Below are positions 26,146-37,665 of a stretch of DNA of 64,000 nt, piece by piece (within the stretch, counting starts at the first letter, position 1; each line of letters opens with the position of its first letter). The DNA is from Falciphora oryzae. Lineage: Eukaryota > Ascomycota > Sordariomycetes > Magnaporthales > Magnaporthaceae. The DNA lies in assembly GCA_000733355.1 (NCBI GenBank), contig JNVV01000075.1:62001-126000 (forward strand), read 5' to 3'. The notes beneath the pieces were generated by a model. It was given only the letters and a program-made list of their open reading frames with translations. It had not been told where the DNA came from and made no database searches. The translations under genes and the position numbers were made by a program.

Positions 26146-27895
26146 TTATGCCTTGAGGCCCATCTGAGCCGTGTCGTAGCCGCTGTCCTCTAAAAACGCA
26201 CGGAATCGGGCGTCTTCCTCCTCGAGCGTCTTGGGGTGCTAATAACAGTTGCGAATTGAGGGAGTCAGTAAACTGTCTGGGCGGGTATCATGAGAGAAAA
26301 GTAAACAAGGGAGCATGAAACTCACATTAGGGATCATGAACCAGACCACCAGAGTACCGACAACGGATACGCCACTCCCAATCAGGAACACGGCCTGCTG
26401 GCCCTTGACCGGGTCCTCAAAGCTAGCCAGAGCCTCGCTCAAGGCAGTGGTTCCAATAGCAGCACCAACCTTGCCAATGGCAGCCGCAAATCCAAGGAAA
26501 TGACCGCGCAACGGCGTGGGGAAGGACTCGCTCGAGACCAAAAAGTTGCAGTCCCCAGGGCCGACTGACAAAAAGGTCTGGAAGAGCCCGTACAGGGCGA
26601 CGAAGAGCGGAAAGACGGTGCGCAGCTGGACCATGGCGCCGCCGATGGCAAACCCAAAGACACAGACGACGGCCCAGCCGAAGGCGTACGTCTGGCGGCG
26701 GCCCAGCCGGTCCATCAACAGCGCGCCGATAAAAGCCCCCGGCAGGGCGAAGGCGTTGATCAGGGCCGACCAGCCGACGGACTGCACCATGCTGCCGCCG
26801 CTGCCCCTGCTGCTGATGAAGCCCGAGACCAGGGTCGGGGCGAGCAGGTTGAAGGGGTAGACGACGGCATCATACAAAAACCAGGCCAGGCAGCAGCCGG
26901 TCAGGGGCTTCCAGTAATACTTGATAGCAAGCCAGTAGGGGATGTCCCTCTGGATGGCGTGCTTCCGGTACTGGGCCGAGTCGGCCAGGCGCATGCGGAA
27001 AAAGAAGATGACGAGGGGCAAGAAGATGCCGGCGCCGAAGCAGATGCGCCAGATGCTGTCGTTGGCCACATCGCCGTAGGCCGCGATGACGGCGGTGGAC
27101 ACGATACTGGAGCCGACGAAGCCCGATATGATGGCAGCGTTGGTCGACACGGCCACCAGCATGCCGCGGCGGCGCTGCATGGCCGGCGTGCTGTCGGCGC
27201 ACTCGAGAGCCTGCGAGGTGCAGACGGTGTACTCGCCTCCTGTGGGTGTGTTGTTTGTTTTAGTAACGGCAGGCAGTAGTCCATCAGTGCTGTCGAGGGG
27301 GTTTCCGTACCTGCGCCAACACCTGCTATGCCTCGGCCAATGACCATCATCCAGAACATGCCGTTGGCGTCTGTGCCGTGGGCAGCCGTAGCAATGACAA
27401 TGCCCTGTGGGAGGAGCCAAAGTTAGCATTGTTGCAAGGTTATCTAGGATGTGTGACAAGACGACTTACCAGAACAAGGAATAGAGTCGTCAGAATAATG
27501 CCAATCTTGCGGCCGAACCTGTCGATCAGCAGGCCAAAGGTGATCATTCCAAAAATGTCGCCGATCAGGATCGAGTTGGAGAGCCGCGTCTTGGTCTCGG
27601 TGGTCATCTCCTTGGGGTATCTTAAGATTGACGCTGCTTGTTAGCCCGAGTTGATGTGTATACTGGGAGTAGACATCACTTACAGCTTGGCCAGAACAGT
27701 GTTCATATAGCCAATGATCTGGATGTTGTAGCCATCCGAGAACAGGGCCACACCCTGGACCAGCACGTCGAGCTTGCCGGCAACACGACCGGTCTTGGGC
27801 GCCACAACGGCCTCGACGGGCCCCTCGCCGTCCGACATGGCGGCTGAGCCGTTCTTGATGTCGACGACCTTGTCTTCCTGCTTGACGGGCTCCAT
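26146..27895 (-). CDS. MFS transporter, GIT1/PHO84-like (glycerophosphodiester or phosphate family)
   Basis: Five exons (27895-27684, 27620-27470, 27404-27311, 27239-26326 and 26238-26146) give 487 residues in frame. Twelve membrane segments are expected. The family marks are D-R-F-G-R-K after helix 2, G-I-A-G-V-G-A-G-G-E-Y between helices 4 and 5 (spanning a splice site), and D-R-L-G-R-R in the second half. The N-terminal sequence G-Y-N-I-Q-I-I-G-Y-M-N-T-V-L and the L-Y-P start of exon 2 resemble yeast Git1-type permeases, which import glycerophosphoinositol and glycerophosphocholine. Intron 1 uses an unusual AAG acceptor. Its place beside the Rieske and dehydrogenase genes would fit uptake of a choline-containing substrate, but the substrate is inferred. 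Confidence 0.85.
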
Positions 27896-28693
27896 CTTGT
27901 CTGGTGCTGGGTAGTTGTTTTCCTCGTCCAGTTCAAGCCGAGGACACGAGATCTAGAGCTTTGGACTCGGCTGCAGATGCGATGCCTATTTATGCAAAAT
28001 CGAGGCAGCCGGCTGGATCAGGCCATGATACCGCAGACCCGACCGCTTGGGTTCACCCGCCCTTGAGCGTGTGTCATTGGGAGCACGTGTATGGGTTCGC
28101 AGCAGCAGCCAATGTCACGGTGGGGAGCGGCTCGCCGAAGAAAAAAAAAGACAGGAAAAAAAAAATTAGTCTAACTCGGATGCTAAGCCGATCGTATTTG
28201 GTTCACTTGCGGATAGGCACATAACACTCTCAGGGGCTGACCGCCCTGCCTCGCCCAGATAATGACTCGACCCTTCTCTGCAAAGAGGGCCGGCGTCGCA
28301 CTGGGAATGGCATCTTTTCGCACCCCCTCAGCCCCGCCCGCTGGATTTCTTATTTCTTGCAGCCTACTGCCGCACGTGGCGGTGGGCCGGCCATCCCATT
28401 GGCGTGCCTCGCGGGTGGTGCCGGTGGAGCTCCCTGCAGCGACGCATCCCGAGTCCCGACTTCTGCCAGCCGGGGGTCATGATCATTTGCCGAATGGAAG
28501 GTTGATGCTTGATCGCCTCCTCGGCCAGCATGCCAACAGATGCCCATCCCCCGAAAGCAGCCAGCCAGCGTCGGCACGCGGATCCGAGCCGAGCTGCACT
28601 CTCTTGTTGCTTCGCCTAGCCTGCGACTCTTGGCTACACTTGGGTTGGGCAAATTCCCCAAGACAGCCACCAAGATAGCAGCAGCAGCCCAGG
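27896..28693. other. Divergent promoter region between transporter and PhoD-like genes
   Basis: About 800 bp between two divergently transcribed genes. It contains two A-rich runs near 28140-28167 (on the plus strand) of the kind often found in fungal promoters. Two GCACGTG-like cores are present (CACGTG at 28084-28089 and a partial CACGTGG near 28374). The E-box CACGTG is the core bound by Pho4/NUC-1-type phosphate regulators and by other bHLH factors, so this is suggestive only. Confidence 0.45.
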
Positions 28694-30563
28694 ATGATCT
28701 CGAGGCTGATCGACGCCCTCACCGCGGCCGCGACGCTCACGCTGCGCTTCTTGGCCATCCTGTTCGTGAGATACGTATGCTACCTATCTCCCCCAAATCC
28801 ATGACCCCCTTCCTGCCTGCTTCGTCGTGCTGACGTTGGGCCATGGTGCCGACACAACCCGAAGCACCCTCTCGGCCCCCGATACCTCCCACGCATCTAC
28901 TCAAGCTTCGCTCTGAGCCTGGCAGGCATCTCGGCCCAGCTGGTGTACTCACGCACGCAGCAATCGAGGAGGCGGCGGCGCTTTTTGGCCCCCTTGCTCG
29001 GATGGCTGGACCCAGCACGGCCAGTCTCGACCGCCGTCGGGGTGGCCATCAACTGCATATGCGTGGCGGCATGTCTCGACTTTGTCTACCGAGCCCACTT
29101 CATCCACCAGAGCAGAGGCCTCGCCTTCTCCAGGGTTGGCTATGTTGACGACACTACCGCCAGAGTCGTCGTGCGAGCCCCTTGGGGCGACGCTAGGGAT
29201 GACATCCTGGCATCCATCATTGCAACAGCAACAGCAGCCAGTGGTGGCACAACCGAGACCAGACAGACCATTCCCATCCTTTCCAATGAAGACTTTGTAG
29301 GCACCTTCCACCTCACGGGCCTCACGCCTAGCACCACCTACAGCTACGCGATCAAGGACGCGCAGCGGTCAGACGACGAGCCGTCATCCGGAGAAACCCT
29401 CCAGGGCTCCTTCCGTACACTTCCCCGCCCAGCAGAGCACCCCAAGCGCTGGTCTCTGGTCTCGACCTCGTGCATCAAGCCCTTCTACCCCTACAACCCC
29501 CTCGCGCACGGGCTGGCCATTACAGGCCTCGAGCATCTCTCCTCCTACCTCTCCTCACTATCGGCACCATCCTCCCCTCCAACCCCATCCACCCCGCAGC
29601 CGGACCTGATGCTCTTCCTGGGCGACTTCATCTACATCGACCTGCCCCTACCCATCAACTGGGATCGGGCGGCCTACAAGACCGCGTACCGCCAGGTCTA
29701 CGCCTCCCCCTCGTGGACACCGCGCCTGCGCTCCATGGCCTGGCTGCACGCCTACGACGACCACGAGATCCGCAACGACTGGGCCGCCAACGAGACGGGG
29801 CTGTACCGAGACGCCATGGCGCCCTTCCGGGCCTACCAGGGCCGCGCCAACCCGCCGCCGGCCGGCCCTGAGACGGCGATGGCGGGGGAGGGTGAGACGT
29901 ACTACCAGTTCCGGCGCGGGGAAATCTCGTTCTTCGTGCTGGATACCAGGCGGTACAGGTCCGGCGCCGACGCGCCCGACGGCCCTGAGAAGACGATGCT
30001 GGGCGCGCGCCAGCTCAGGCACCTGGAGACGTGGCTGCAGCAGCGCGGCGATGATGCGCCTTGGAAGGTGGTGGTCAGCAGCGTGCCCTTCACCAGGAAC
30101 TGGCGCGGCCCAGACCAGGCCGACAGCTGGTCCGGCTACCTCTGGGAGCGCAATGTCATACTCGACATCATGAAGCGAAATGGAGGAGCTGTCATCCTCA
30201 GCGGTGTAAGCCACCAGCGCCAAGTTCAACATGATGCCCGGAGGTCGAGCTACTGACCAACCTATCACACCCCAGGACCGCCACGAACATGCAACGACCT
30301 TGTTCCCGGTTGTCAAATTTGGCGACAAGCCGGTGATCGAGTTTTCCACGTCGCCACTAAGCCAGTTCTACGAGCCATTTGACAGATACCACAAGCAGAT
30401 TGAGGATACAGACGTCTCGATTCACTCCCATCCTTGGGGTAACTCCAAGTTCGGCATTGTGACTTTCGACACGTCCAAGAAAGGACGGCTACTGGTCCAC
30501 TACGACCTGGTGGTGGACGGGAAGAAGGCGTGGGAGTATGATTGGGAGAACATCCGGAAGTGA
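28694..30563 (+). CDS. PhoD-like metallophosphatase, membrane-anchored
   Basis: Three exons (28694-28774, 28865-30205 and 30276-30563) give about 569 residues. The N-terminal 110 residues hold two or three hydrophobic segments, so the protein is predicted to be membrane-anchored. The catalytic part has F-L-G-D-F-I-Y-I-D, A-Y-D-D-H-E-I-R-N-D-W, F-V-L-D-T-R-R-Y-R and, across the last splice site, L-S-G-D-R-H-E-H, matching the metal-ligand motifs of PhoD alkaline phosphatase/phosphodiesterases. Such enzymes release phosphate from mono- or diesters. The first intron needs an AAG acceptor. The gene is divergent from the GIT1-like transporter, and together they could serve scavenging of phosphodiesters; that link is inference. 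Confidence 0.85.
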
Positions 30564-30746
30564 AAGGGGGTGCTGATGGACATCAATCTTCATTATGACC
30601 AACTATTATTAAACTACGGCGACGAGTGGAAATGCAGTGCCTCACTGGGTATCCTGATTAGGGGTAAACAAATGAGCGAAAAGAAAGACCCAGAAACGGA
30701 AAAGAAAAGAAGAAAGCCTAAACACAAAGCAAACGGCCTCCCAAGG

Positions 30747-31565
30747 CTACAGCTTCAGATACGGCTCAACGACGCCAGCAAACGCCTTCTTGCCGCCCGA
30801 CTCGATGACGTCCCCGTGGCAGGGGATGATCCTGTCAAACTCCCAGCCGTTGATCCTCTTGACCGACTCGGCGAACCGGGCCCGGTTGGAGGCGGCCACG
30901 TACCAGGCCGCCCTCCTGTGCCAGCCAGGACTCGCCGTTTGGAGCACCGCGCCGAGGAGCTTTCCAGCCACGCCGGCGGCAGGGTCGATACCAGACGCGG
31001 AGAAGGCCTCGCGAGCCGGCAGGTTGAACACAACGTCGCCCTCGATCAGGGTGCCCGAGGGCTTGTGCAGCAGGACGAGCTCGCGGTTCCTACTGCCGTC
31101 CATGTACTCGTAGTCAAAGTCGGCGTCAAAGTCCGGCCCGATCCGCGTGCTGGCCTTGTTGGCGGCGGTGAAGACGGTGCCGTAGACGGCGCCCTTGGTG
31201 TCGGGCCGCGCCTCGCGCTTCTCGGGCAGGCCCTCGGGCACGACGACGTGCGCGCCTGGATATTCCTTGGTCCAGGCGCTGATGTGGACGTGGTGTTCGA
31301 GGTTGGGCGACACGGTGTACCGGACCTCGCCGCCCAGGGAGACGATCTTGGCTTTCACGTCGTCGGTCAGCGCCACGGGGGAGATGACGGCAAGGGCGCC
31401 GCTCGTGGACAGCTTGACGGCCGTCATCGCGCCGCCGAGCTTGATCATGCCCCTGGCGAAGGGGACGCTGAAGAGGGTGACGCCAGGGGCGACATCTCGG
31501 ATTACTGTGGTGGATGCCGTGACGCCGGCTTTCTGGGGGGCTGCTGCTGCTGCTGCGGTCGCCAT
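30747..31565 (-). CDS. DUF4336 protein (metallo-beta-lactamase-like fold)
   Basis: Single exon, 272 residues, no signal peptide. The sequence shows S-P-N-L-E-H-H-V-H in the first half, L-I-E-G-D-V-V-F-N-L-P in the middle and R-I-I-P-C-H-G-D-V-I-E near the end, which are the landmarks of the fungal/plant DUF4336 family related to metallo-beta-lactamases. The activity is unknown. It converges with the PhoD-like gene, with 183 bp between the stop codons. The C terminus (L-K-L) is not a standard PTS1. Confidence 0.85.
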   Translation of the reverse strand: MATAAAAAAPQKAGVTASTTVIRDVAPGVTLFSVPFARGMIKLGGAMTAVKLSTSGALAVISPVALTDDVKAKIVSLGGEVRYTVSPNLEHHVHISAWTKEYPGAHVVVPEGLPEKREARPDTKGAVYGTVFTAANKASTRIGPDFDADFDYEYMDGSRNRELVLLHKPSGTLIEGDVVFNLPAREAFSASGIDPAAGVAGKLLGAVLQTASPGWHRRAAWYVAASNRARFAESVKRINGWEFDRIIPCHGDVIESGGKKAFAGVVEPYLKL

Positions 31566-32445
31566 AGCTATTTTATCTTGCTAGATATTATTCTGTAGGA
31601 TAATATGGCAGGGTGGCTTGGAGTCTGGTGAGGATGGCGATGGTCAAGATCAAGAGGATGAAGAAAGTGGCGTGTTATATACATGTCTTCCCGAACGAAC
31701 GAACCAGCATTCCATGTCTGCGCATTTATTCCATTTCCACGAGGCAGGCCTCGTAAATGTCACGGTCGGGTTCTATCGACAGTGGACGCTGCAGCCCAAC
31801 CGCGATGAGTAATCCCCATTCCCCTTGCAGTGCTCGCCAACAAGGGCATGGGAATAGGGCGATGCTGCCATTGGGAGAAGGCCACGACCGGACGAGGAGT
31901 GACAAACACAGTGCATTCCAGGGAGAGTGGCGCTGATGCTGCCTCCAAATTTGTCAAAAATCGTAGCACTGCCAGGGGCTCAGGGCTGCAGCACGACGAA
32001 CTTGGCCGGCACTCTGCCGGTCAGCAGCCGCCTGGGGAGGGCACTCTGCTTCAGGGAGACTCGGAATCAGCTGCAAAAGTCCAGGAAAGGGTTGCAGCCG
32101 ACTCCGGGAAGGGCGAGAATAGACCAGGAACGCGATGTCGCCTTGTCACTTGACGAGATTGACGATCATCGCAGACTCGGAATGGGCAGTCATGGGCCAC
32201 GATTTGGAAGCACTCGGCGCTGGTGAACATGGAGCGCATTGAGGAAGAAGTGAAGCCCAACTGTTCCTGCATGGGAATCGCCAAGACCCACATCCCGTCG
32301 TCAAATCACGTGTAAGTGGATCCCGCGTATCGGAACGAGGATTTTGGAGCTTCACTGTCGATGCGCCGCCAAAAGCTCCAGCGCGGGCCAGCAAGCGAGC
32401 ACCACCAATTCTTTCTGCCACCAGGAAGTAATTGACACTCCCAGC
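31566..32445. other. Intergenic region, no gene recognised
   Basis: 880 bp between the DUF4336 start and the mitochondrial S19 gene, serving as upstream region for both divergent genes. Only short random open frames are present. Confidence 0.5.
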
Positions 32446-32910
32446 ATGCAGCCCACACGGTGTCTGCTCAAGCGATCGGTGTGGAAGGGTGAGCCCTCCC
32501 CTGCGTCCCCTGCCTAGGTCGGCACCTGCTAACAGCCCCCATCCAGGCCCGCACATCGTCCCGTAAGAACCCCTCGCCAGCGCATACGCTCTTCTAGCCC
32601 TGCGTCAGACTCCCGCTTACCAGCCCTCCAGCCTCCCGATCCCCAAGCTCCTGCCCGGCCAGACGGCCAGGCCGATCCGCACGCAGGCCCGCGCCGCCAC
32701 CATCCTGCCCAACTTTGTCGGTCTCAAGTTCCAGGTCTACAACGGCAAGGTCTACCACGAGGTGACCATCACCGAGGACATGGTCGGCCACAAGCTGGGC
32801 GAGTTCTCGCCGTGAGTCCTGCCCGTCGTTTCTTTCTTGGACCACACACGCTGACAAGGCCTGCGCGAGGAACCAGCACGAGGAAACCCTTCATCTGGGG
32901 AAGAGACTAA
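32446..32910 (+). CDS. RSM19: Mitochondrial ribosomal protein S19
   Basis: Four small exons (32446-32488, 32547-32562, 32632-32811 and 32877-32910) give 90 residues. Frame is kept through all three introns (58, 69 and 65 bp). Recognition is by the S19 signature: R-S-V-W-K-G-P-H-I-V-P at the N terminus, the [12 protein letters not shown] core, [21 protein letters not shown] and the ending [10 protein letters not shown]. Exon 2 is only 16 nt. The protein belongs to the head of the mitochondrial small ribosomal subunit. No single reading frame spans the gene, so automatic annotation may miss or mis-splice it. Confidence 0.93.
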
Positions 32911-33381
32911 GACGACGATTCGGCCCACGACGACCACTGCGCGACCCATATAACAGTGTTGATTTACGGGCGTTATACGAGGTACATACCCACAAGACGG
33001 CACGGCGATGCCGCTGTATTTCTACTGTACATACAGGCGGCATGGAACTGCGACGCAGACACAACAGGCACCACGGAAAGCATGTGTAAACGCCGCTATT
33101 TAGCCCCGGGCGTTGTGCCCCAAAGGGGGCCGTGTGCTCCTCCGGTCTGTTATTCCAACGATGAGGGCAGGCCGATGCCTGGCCTGTCTCGTCTAGAAAA
33201 AGGAATGAAAACGCCAATGTGTGATAAACCATGACCCGAAAACCCTGAAACCCGCCAGAGAACCCCGTATAAACGCCCGACCCGACGTGCATGCGGTGTG
33301 CAAGATGGGGAAAGCCGTGCGTCCCATGCCACCACCACTCTCAAGAACTCAAAACAACCCTTTTTGCCCCCCCTGCGTCCC
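32911..33381. other. Convergent intergenic region (S19 / TAF10)
   Basis: 470 bp between two stop codons of convergent genes. It contains both 3' flanks and no other supported feature. Confidence 0.5.
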
Positions 33382-34154
33382 TCACCTGTAGAACTCGCTC
33401 CTCTTGACATTGACCCCGTACTCGCCCACCGCCATGCCCAGGTCCTCCATGGTGAGCACGGTCCTGTTCTGCCCGCCGCCCTGACCGCCACCCCCAAACC
33501 CCGGCCGCTGGATGCCGAGCGCGGGGCCCTTGCCCGAGTCGTTTCCTCTAGCACCGCCCGCCGCGCCGGCGCCGCCAGCCGCACCGCCCGCTGCACCCGC
33601 GGCCCCCGCGCCACCGCCCTGTCCGGGGGCGGGGAAGCCGGCGGCGGCGCCGAGCTGGCCCATGGGGTTGTTGGAGGCGGCCGAGTTGGAGGCGCGGATG
33701 CGGCTGTACTGGTACGCGTCGGCGGCGATGTCGGCGACGAACTTTTGCGTCGCCAGCGCGAGCAGGCGGGCCAGGCGCTGGTCCGTCTGCGGCGGCGGCG
33801 GGAGGCCGGCTCGGGTCATGTAGTAGTTTGTCACGGCGTCGGGGATCTGGCAGACGGGGAAAAGAGGGCACGGCGGTCAGCGGGTTGGCAAACAGCCAGG
33901 TAAGGGGGACAGGATAGGAAACCACATACTATGGGAGCGTAGTCGTCCATCCGGGCCATAAAGTCCTTGAGCGGTATGTCTTTTCGCGCGGCCGTCTTGG
34001 GCTCGGGCAGCGGCGCGGGCTTCGGCTCCTCTTCCGCCTGCTGCTGCGTCTCGGGCTGCTGGGATTGCGGCTGGGGCTGCTCGCCGTTCGCCTGCGGCGC
34101 CGCAGCTGCCTGCTCGGCGGCGGCAGGGTTCTCTTGAGGCTGCGCGGTCGCCAT
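33382..34154 (-). CDS. TAF10: TFIID/SAGA subunit TAF10
   Basis: Two exons (34154-33930 and 33846-33382) over an 83-bp intron give 229 residues. After a Gln/Pro/Ala-rich N-terminal tail, the histone-fold region reads [15 protein letters not shown], then [14 protein letters not shown] and [17 protein letters not shown]. The end, [24 protein letters not shown], is typical of TAF10. TAF10 is a shared subunit of the general factor TFIID and the co-activator SAGA. A Gly/Ala-rich low-complexity insert of about 60 residues separates the central helix from the last helices. Confidence 0.95.
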
Positions 34155-34776
34155 CGTGACTCTTGGTTTGGGGGCGGCTGTGACGGCGATTTGATGCAGA
34201 GAACCAATCCTTCTCGACAGAACTGGAAGCGCCGCCTCGGTTTGAAGTCGGTTGTTGCGATTGCGCGACGCTGCGACGGGCAATGATGCGTTGCATCCAC
34301 CGCACGCTCCAGCGGCCGCGACTGTGGGGCAGCTCCTGTCACGTGAAAGTCACGCCCTGTTCTAGGAGAGGCAGTTTGTCACCAAAACGTTGTCGGAGCC
34401 AAAGTATCCGAGTAAAATGTTTTTGGATGGATTGCCTTTGCGACTGACAGACTTCATCACGCCTACGGAAGTCATACCTCATACCAGAGGTTGTCATGCA
34501 GCCCATCTATCAGTCGAGGCCCCTCTCCAAGTCGCTCCAAGTCGAGCCCCTGAAAAAAGACAACAAGAATCTACGCCCGACCTCGCGCCACAACCATGCA
34601 TGACATCTGTGCTTCAGGAAACAAAAAAAAAACGCCACGCAGAAACTATCACAAATCATCCAGAGTGGCATATCCAGCAAGAGCAAATCGATAGATGGCT
34701 GTGTTCACAGACCTGTAGGGAGTAAATAGGGGATCCCAAGATGCAAATTCGCTTCGTCAAATGTTCCGGCCTGCTC
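34155..34776. other. Intergenic region, no gene recognised
   Basis: 620 bp between TAF10 (upstream side) and the 3' end of MRE11. Nothing else was recognised. Confidence 0.5.
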
Positions 34777-37210
34777 TCAGCGCCTCCTGCTCCGAGCGCT
34801 GCTGCTCTGCTTCTGCGTCTCAAACGGGTCGTCGTCGTCGTCTTCGTCCCCGGAGATCTCGTCCGCGCTGAGCTCGAGTGCCTTCTGCGTCAACCTCGTC
34901 GGACGTTGCTGTGTGGCCGGCCGCTGCGATTGTGAGAAATTAAGTGTCGCCTGTTTCTTTGCAGCGGCCGTCCGCGTCGAGGTGCGCGCAGCCGGCGGGG
35001 CAGCAGGCGCTGCCGCTCGCTTGGGAGCAGCACGCTTCGGCGCGGGCTTGGGTGGTGGCGGCGGAATCTCCTCAAACCCGTCGTCATCGTCATCATCCTC
35101 CACCACGTCCAGCACCATGGCGTCATCCTGTTCCTCAACCTCACCGTCGCTGTCTTGGAACGGGTTGGGCTTCCGTCCACCGCGCCTGGCCGGCTGTTTC
35201 GCTGGTGCCGTGGCCTTCTTGCCAGGCGCCGCGGCTTTGGGGGCTGTTGCCGCTGCTGCTCTGCCGCGAGGTGCCTTGGTGGGCTTGCTTGCTGGCGGCG
35301 GCGACGCCTCGTCCGAATCGTCCACGATCATATCATTGTCACTGTCCGCCCTGGCTCTCGCCGCCGCCGCCGCTGCAGCACGACCACGGCTGCCACGAGA
35401 AGCCGCCGAGCCCTTCGCAGTAGTCGACATCTGCTCGTCTTCGTGCTCGGTCAAGACAGCCTCGGGCCTCTCCTCCCATGGGCCATTCAGGTCTGAATCG
35501 TAGTCAAAGGGCTGCGGCTTGTATCTGGGTCGCCTAATCACTTCCCTCTGTCCGGCGTCGAACTTGGCCGTCTGCTCCTTCAAGATCTCGGCCATGCGCG
35601 CCTCGACCTCCATGTCTTCGACTCCCAGGGCCATCATGCTCTTAACTTGTCTGGACAGCGAGTCAAAGACGACGTCGTCGATGGCCTTCTTGTCATCCTT
35701 GCTCACGAACGAGTTGACCGCGTCTCCCATCTGCTTCTGGGGCAGGATCTTGACGGATTGTTTGGCCACGTAGTCAAACACTAGCTCTTCGACCTTGAGG
35801 ATATCGAGCGTCCCATCCTCAGCTGTGACCTGGTAAACCTTGCCGGCGCCCTTCTTGTCCATTTTTGCGGCCGAGCTGGCGCCCGTCTTCCGGCGGTGGA
35901 AGTAGACGAGGTCACTTGTATTGGCAACCCTGTTGGCGAAGCGGCCTGAGAAGCGCTGGGGGTTCTCGACTTCGAACTCGCCCGTAGCCTCCGGGGCGCC
36001 GTGCTCAACCTTGAGGCGAATCAAGGGTAGGGGCTGCTGGTCCGGCGCGTCCTCACTGCTCTCGCCCGAGTTCTGCAGCTCGTCCCACTCGCGGGCGGCC
36101 TGCTCGATCATGTCGTCAACTATGGCCGTGAGCAGCTTGGTGACGTCAGTGCGATGATCCTTGGGCTTCTGCTTCCACAGCTTCTTGAAGTTTGGGTCCT
36201 GGGCAAGCACGATCTCGCGCGTGACAAAGGGGCGCACGGTCTTGAGCGGGATCTTGTCAACAGTGAACTCCTTGCCCGTGACATTGAGCACGGCCACGTG
36301 CTTGGGGACGGCCTCGCCGGGGACCAGGGAGGTGGCGACAGACGAGCCAGGCTGCATGACGTGAAAGCCCGTCTCGGGGTTCTCGACGGGGTCGACGAGG
36401 CACTCGTGCTCGTGGCCCCAGACGACGAGGTCGACCCAGTCTGGCAGGAAGTTCTCGGGCAGGTAGCCGGTGGCGGTGTGGGCGTGGTGGTTCTGGTGGA
36501 CGGTCAGGAGGTTGAACCAGTCCTGCTTGGCCTGGGAGGGGCGGAAGAACTTGACGTGGTTGTCGCGGAAGGTGCGGTGCATGCGCTCGTCGCGCACGTT
36601 GCTGATGCCGTACAGGGCCAGCTTGGTGCGGCCCTTCTGCAGCAGCACGGGGCGGACCTCGATGTTGTCGGCCTCGGGCACGCGGCCAAAGTAGTTGACG
36701 AGGCCGGCGACCTGCAGCAGGTCGAGGGAGCAGAAGTGGCCGTCGCCGCTGGGGTCGTCGTGGTTGCCGTGGATGGAGAAGACGGGGATGGAGATGTTGA
36801 TGTCGGGGTCCTCGTAGTTGACGTGGCCAAAGGCGCCGGCGAAGACCTCGGTGGGGTCGCACAGGAACTCGAGCTCGCACGGCTTCATGCCCAGGCAGTT
36901 CTGGCGCAGGCTGCGCATGACCTGGTACATGGCCTTGCGCGACGGCTTGTTGTCGTGGAAGAGGTCGCCGCCGAGCAGCACCATGTCGACGTCCTCGCGC
37001 TTGGCGATGTGCATGATCTCGTCAAACGTCCGCCAGCTGTCGTCACGCCGGATCGGGTCCTTCTCGCCGTAGCCTACATGGTTGTCGGTCGCGACCAGGA
37101 TCCGAACCGTATCTGCCCCTGGTGGCGGGGTTGGCACGGGTAGTGTTAGTCTATCTGCCCAGCGCAGCACTTGATCGAGGGAAGGGGGACGTACCTCTGG
37201 CGGGAGGCAT
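34777..37210 (-). CDS. MRE11: MRE11 double-strand-break repair nuclease
   Basis: Two exons: a 16-nt first coding exon (37210-37195, M-P-P-A-R) and 37118-34777, joined over a 76-bp intron with a CTAAC branch site, giving 785 residues. The nuclease motifs are in order: D-N-H-V-G-Y-G-E-K-D, G-G-D-L-F-H-D-N-K-P-S, G-N-H-D-D, H-Q-N-H-H-A-H-T and G-H-E-H-E-C. The C-terminal third is disordered, with an R-G-S-R-G-R GAR-type patch, acidic runs and a basic end. MRE11 is the nuclease of the MRN/MRX complex that senses and resects DNA breaks. An uninterrupted reading frame continues upstream of 37118 to 37287, but it reads through the intron and lacks the conserved N terminus, so the short first exon is preferred. 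Confidence 0.96.
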
Positions 37211-37665
37211 CGTGGTGGAAGTTGGGATTGACAGCAGCTTCGATATGGCCAGGCTGCGTCCACCAAAGTTGCAAGCGAGAGGGTCAAGGATTAAATACCA
37301 ACTCCTGCGGCTGATGACCTTTGACAGCGATGTTTGATGGTGGGCTGGTTGGCTGATGTCACAGCGGAGCAAACTCGCGACGCGAGCTTGCCGCCTAGCA
37401 GTGCCTGGTTGCGACAGACACACGAAGTCACGTGTGGAAGCCACCAGCCCACTCGTCCTAGGTCCCCTGTCGATTCCCCCGCACCCCACCAACCCCAATT
37501 GGGGAGCTCCCCTCTGACGCGCTGCAGCTTTTGGAAGCTCCGCGTCTTAGCTGTCGCAAATTGATCTCGGCTTCCTCCCCTTGCGCCTTGTCCGTCTAGA
37601 GTCCCGCCTTCCTCAATCCCATCCTCTTTCTACCTTCCCGTTGCTTCCCAAGCCCGCTTTCCTCC
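37211..37665. other. Divergent promoter region (MRE11 / APC10)
   Basis: 455 bp between two divergent start codons, shared by the DNA-repair and cell-cycle genes. It becomes C/T-rich toward the APC10 start. No clear TATA box was seen. Confidence 0.5.

Noticed and set aside
30570..31598. 342-codon plus-strand frame
   Set aside because: Antisense of the DUF4336 gene.
36154..37143. 329-codon plus-strand open frame
   Set aside because: Antisense shadow of MRE11, whose nuclease motifs are unmistakable on the minus strand.
37119..37287. N-terminal extension of the MRE11 frame
   Set aside because: It reads through a well-formed intron (GTACGT, CTAAC, CCAG); the 16-nt exon at 37210-37195 restores the normal N terminus.
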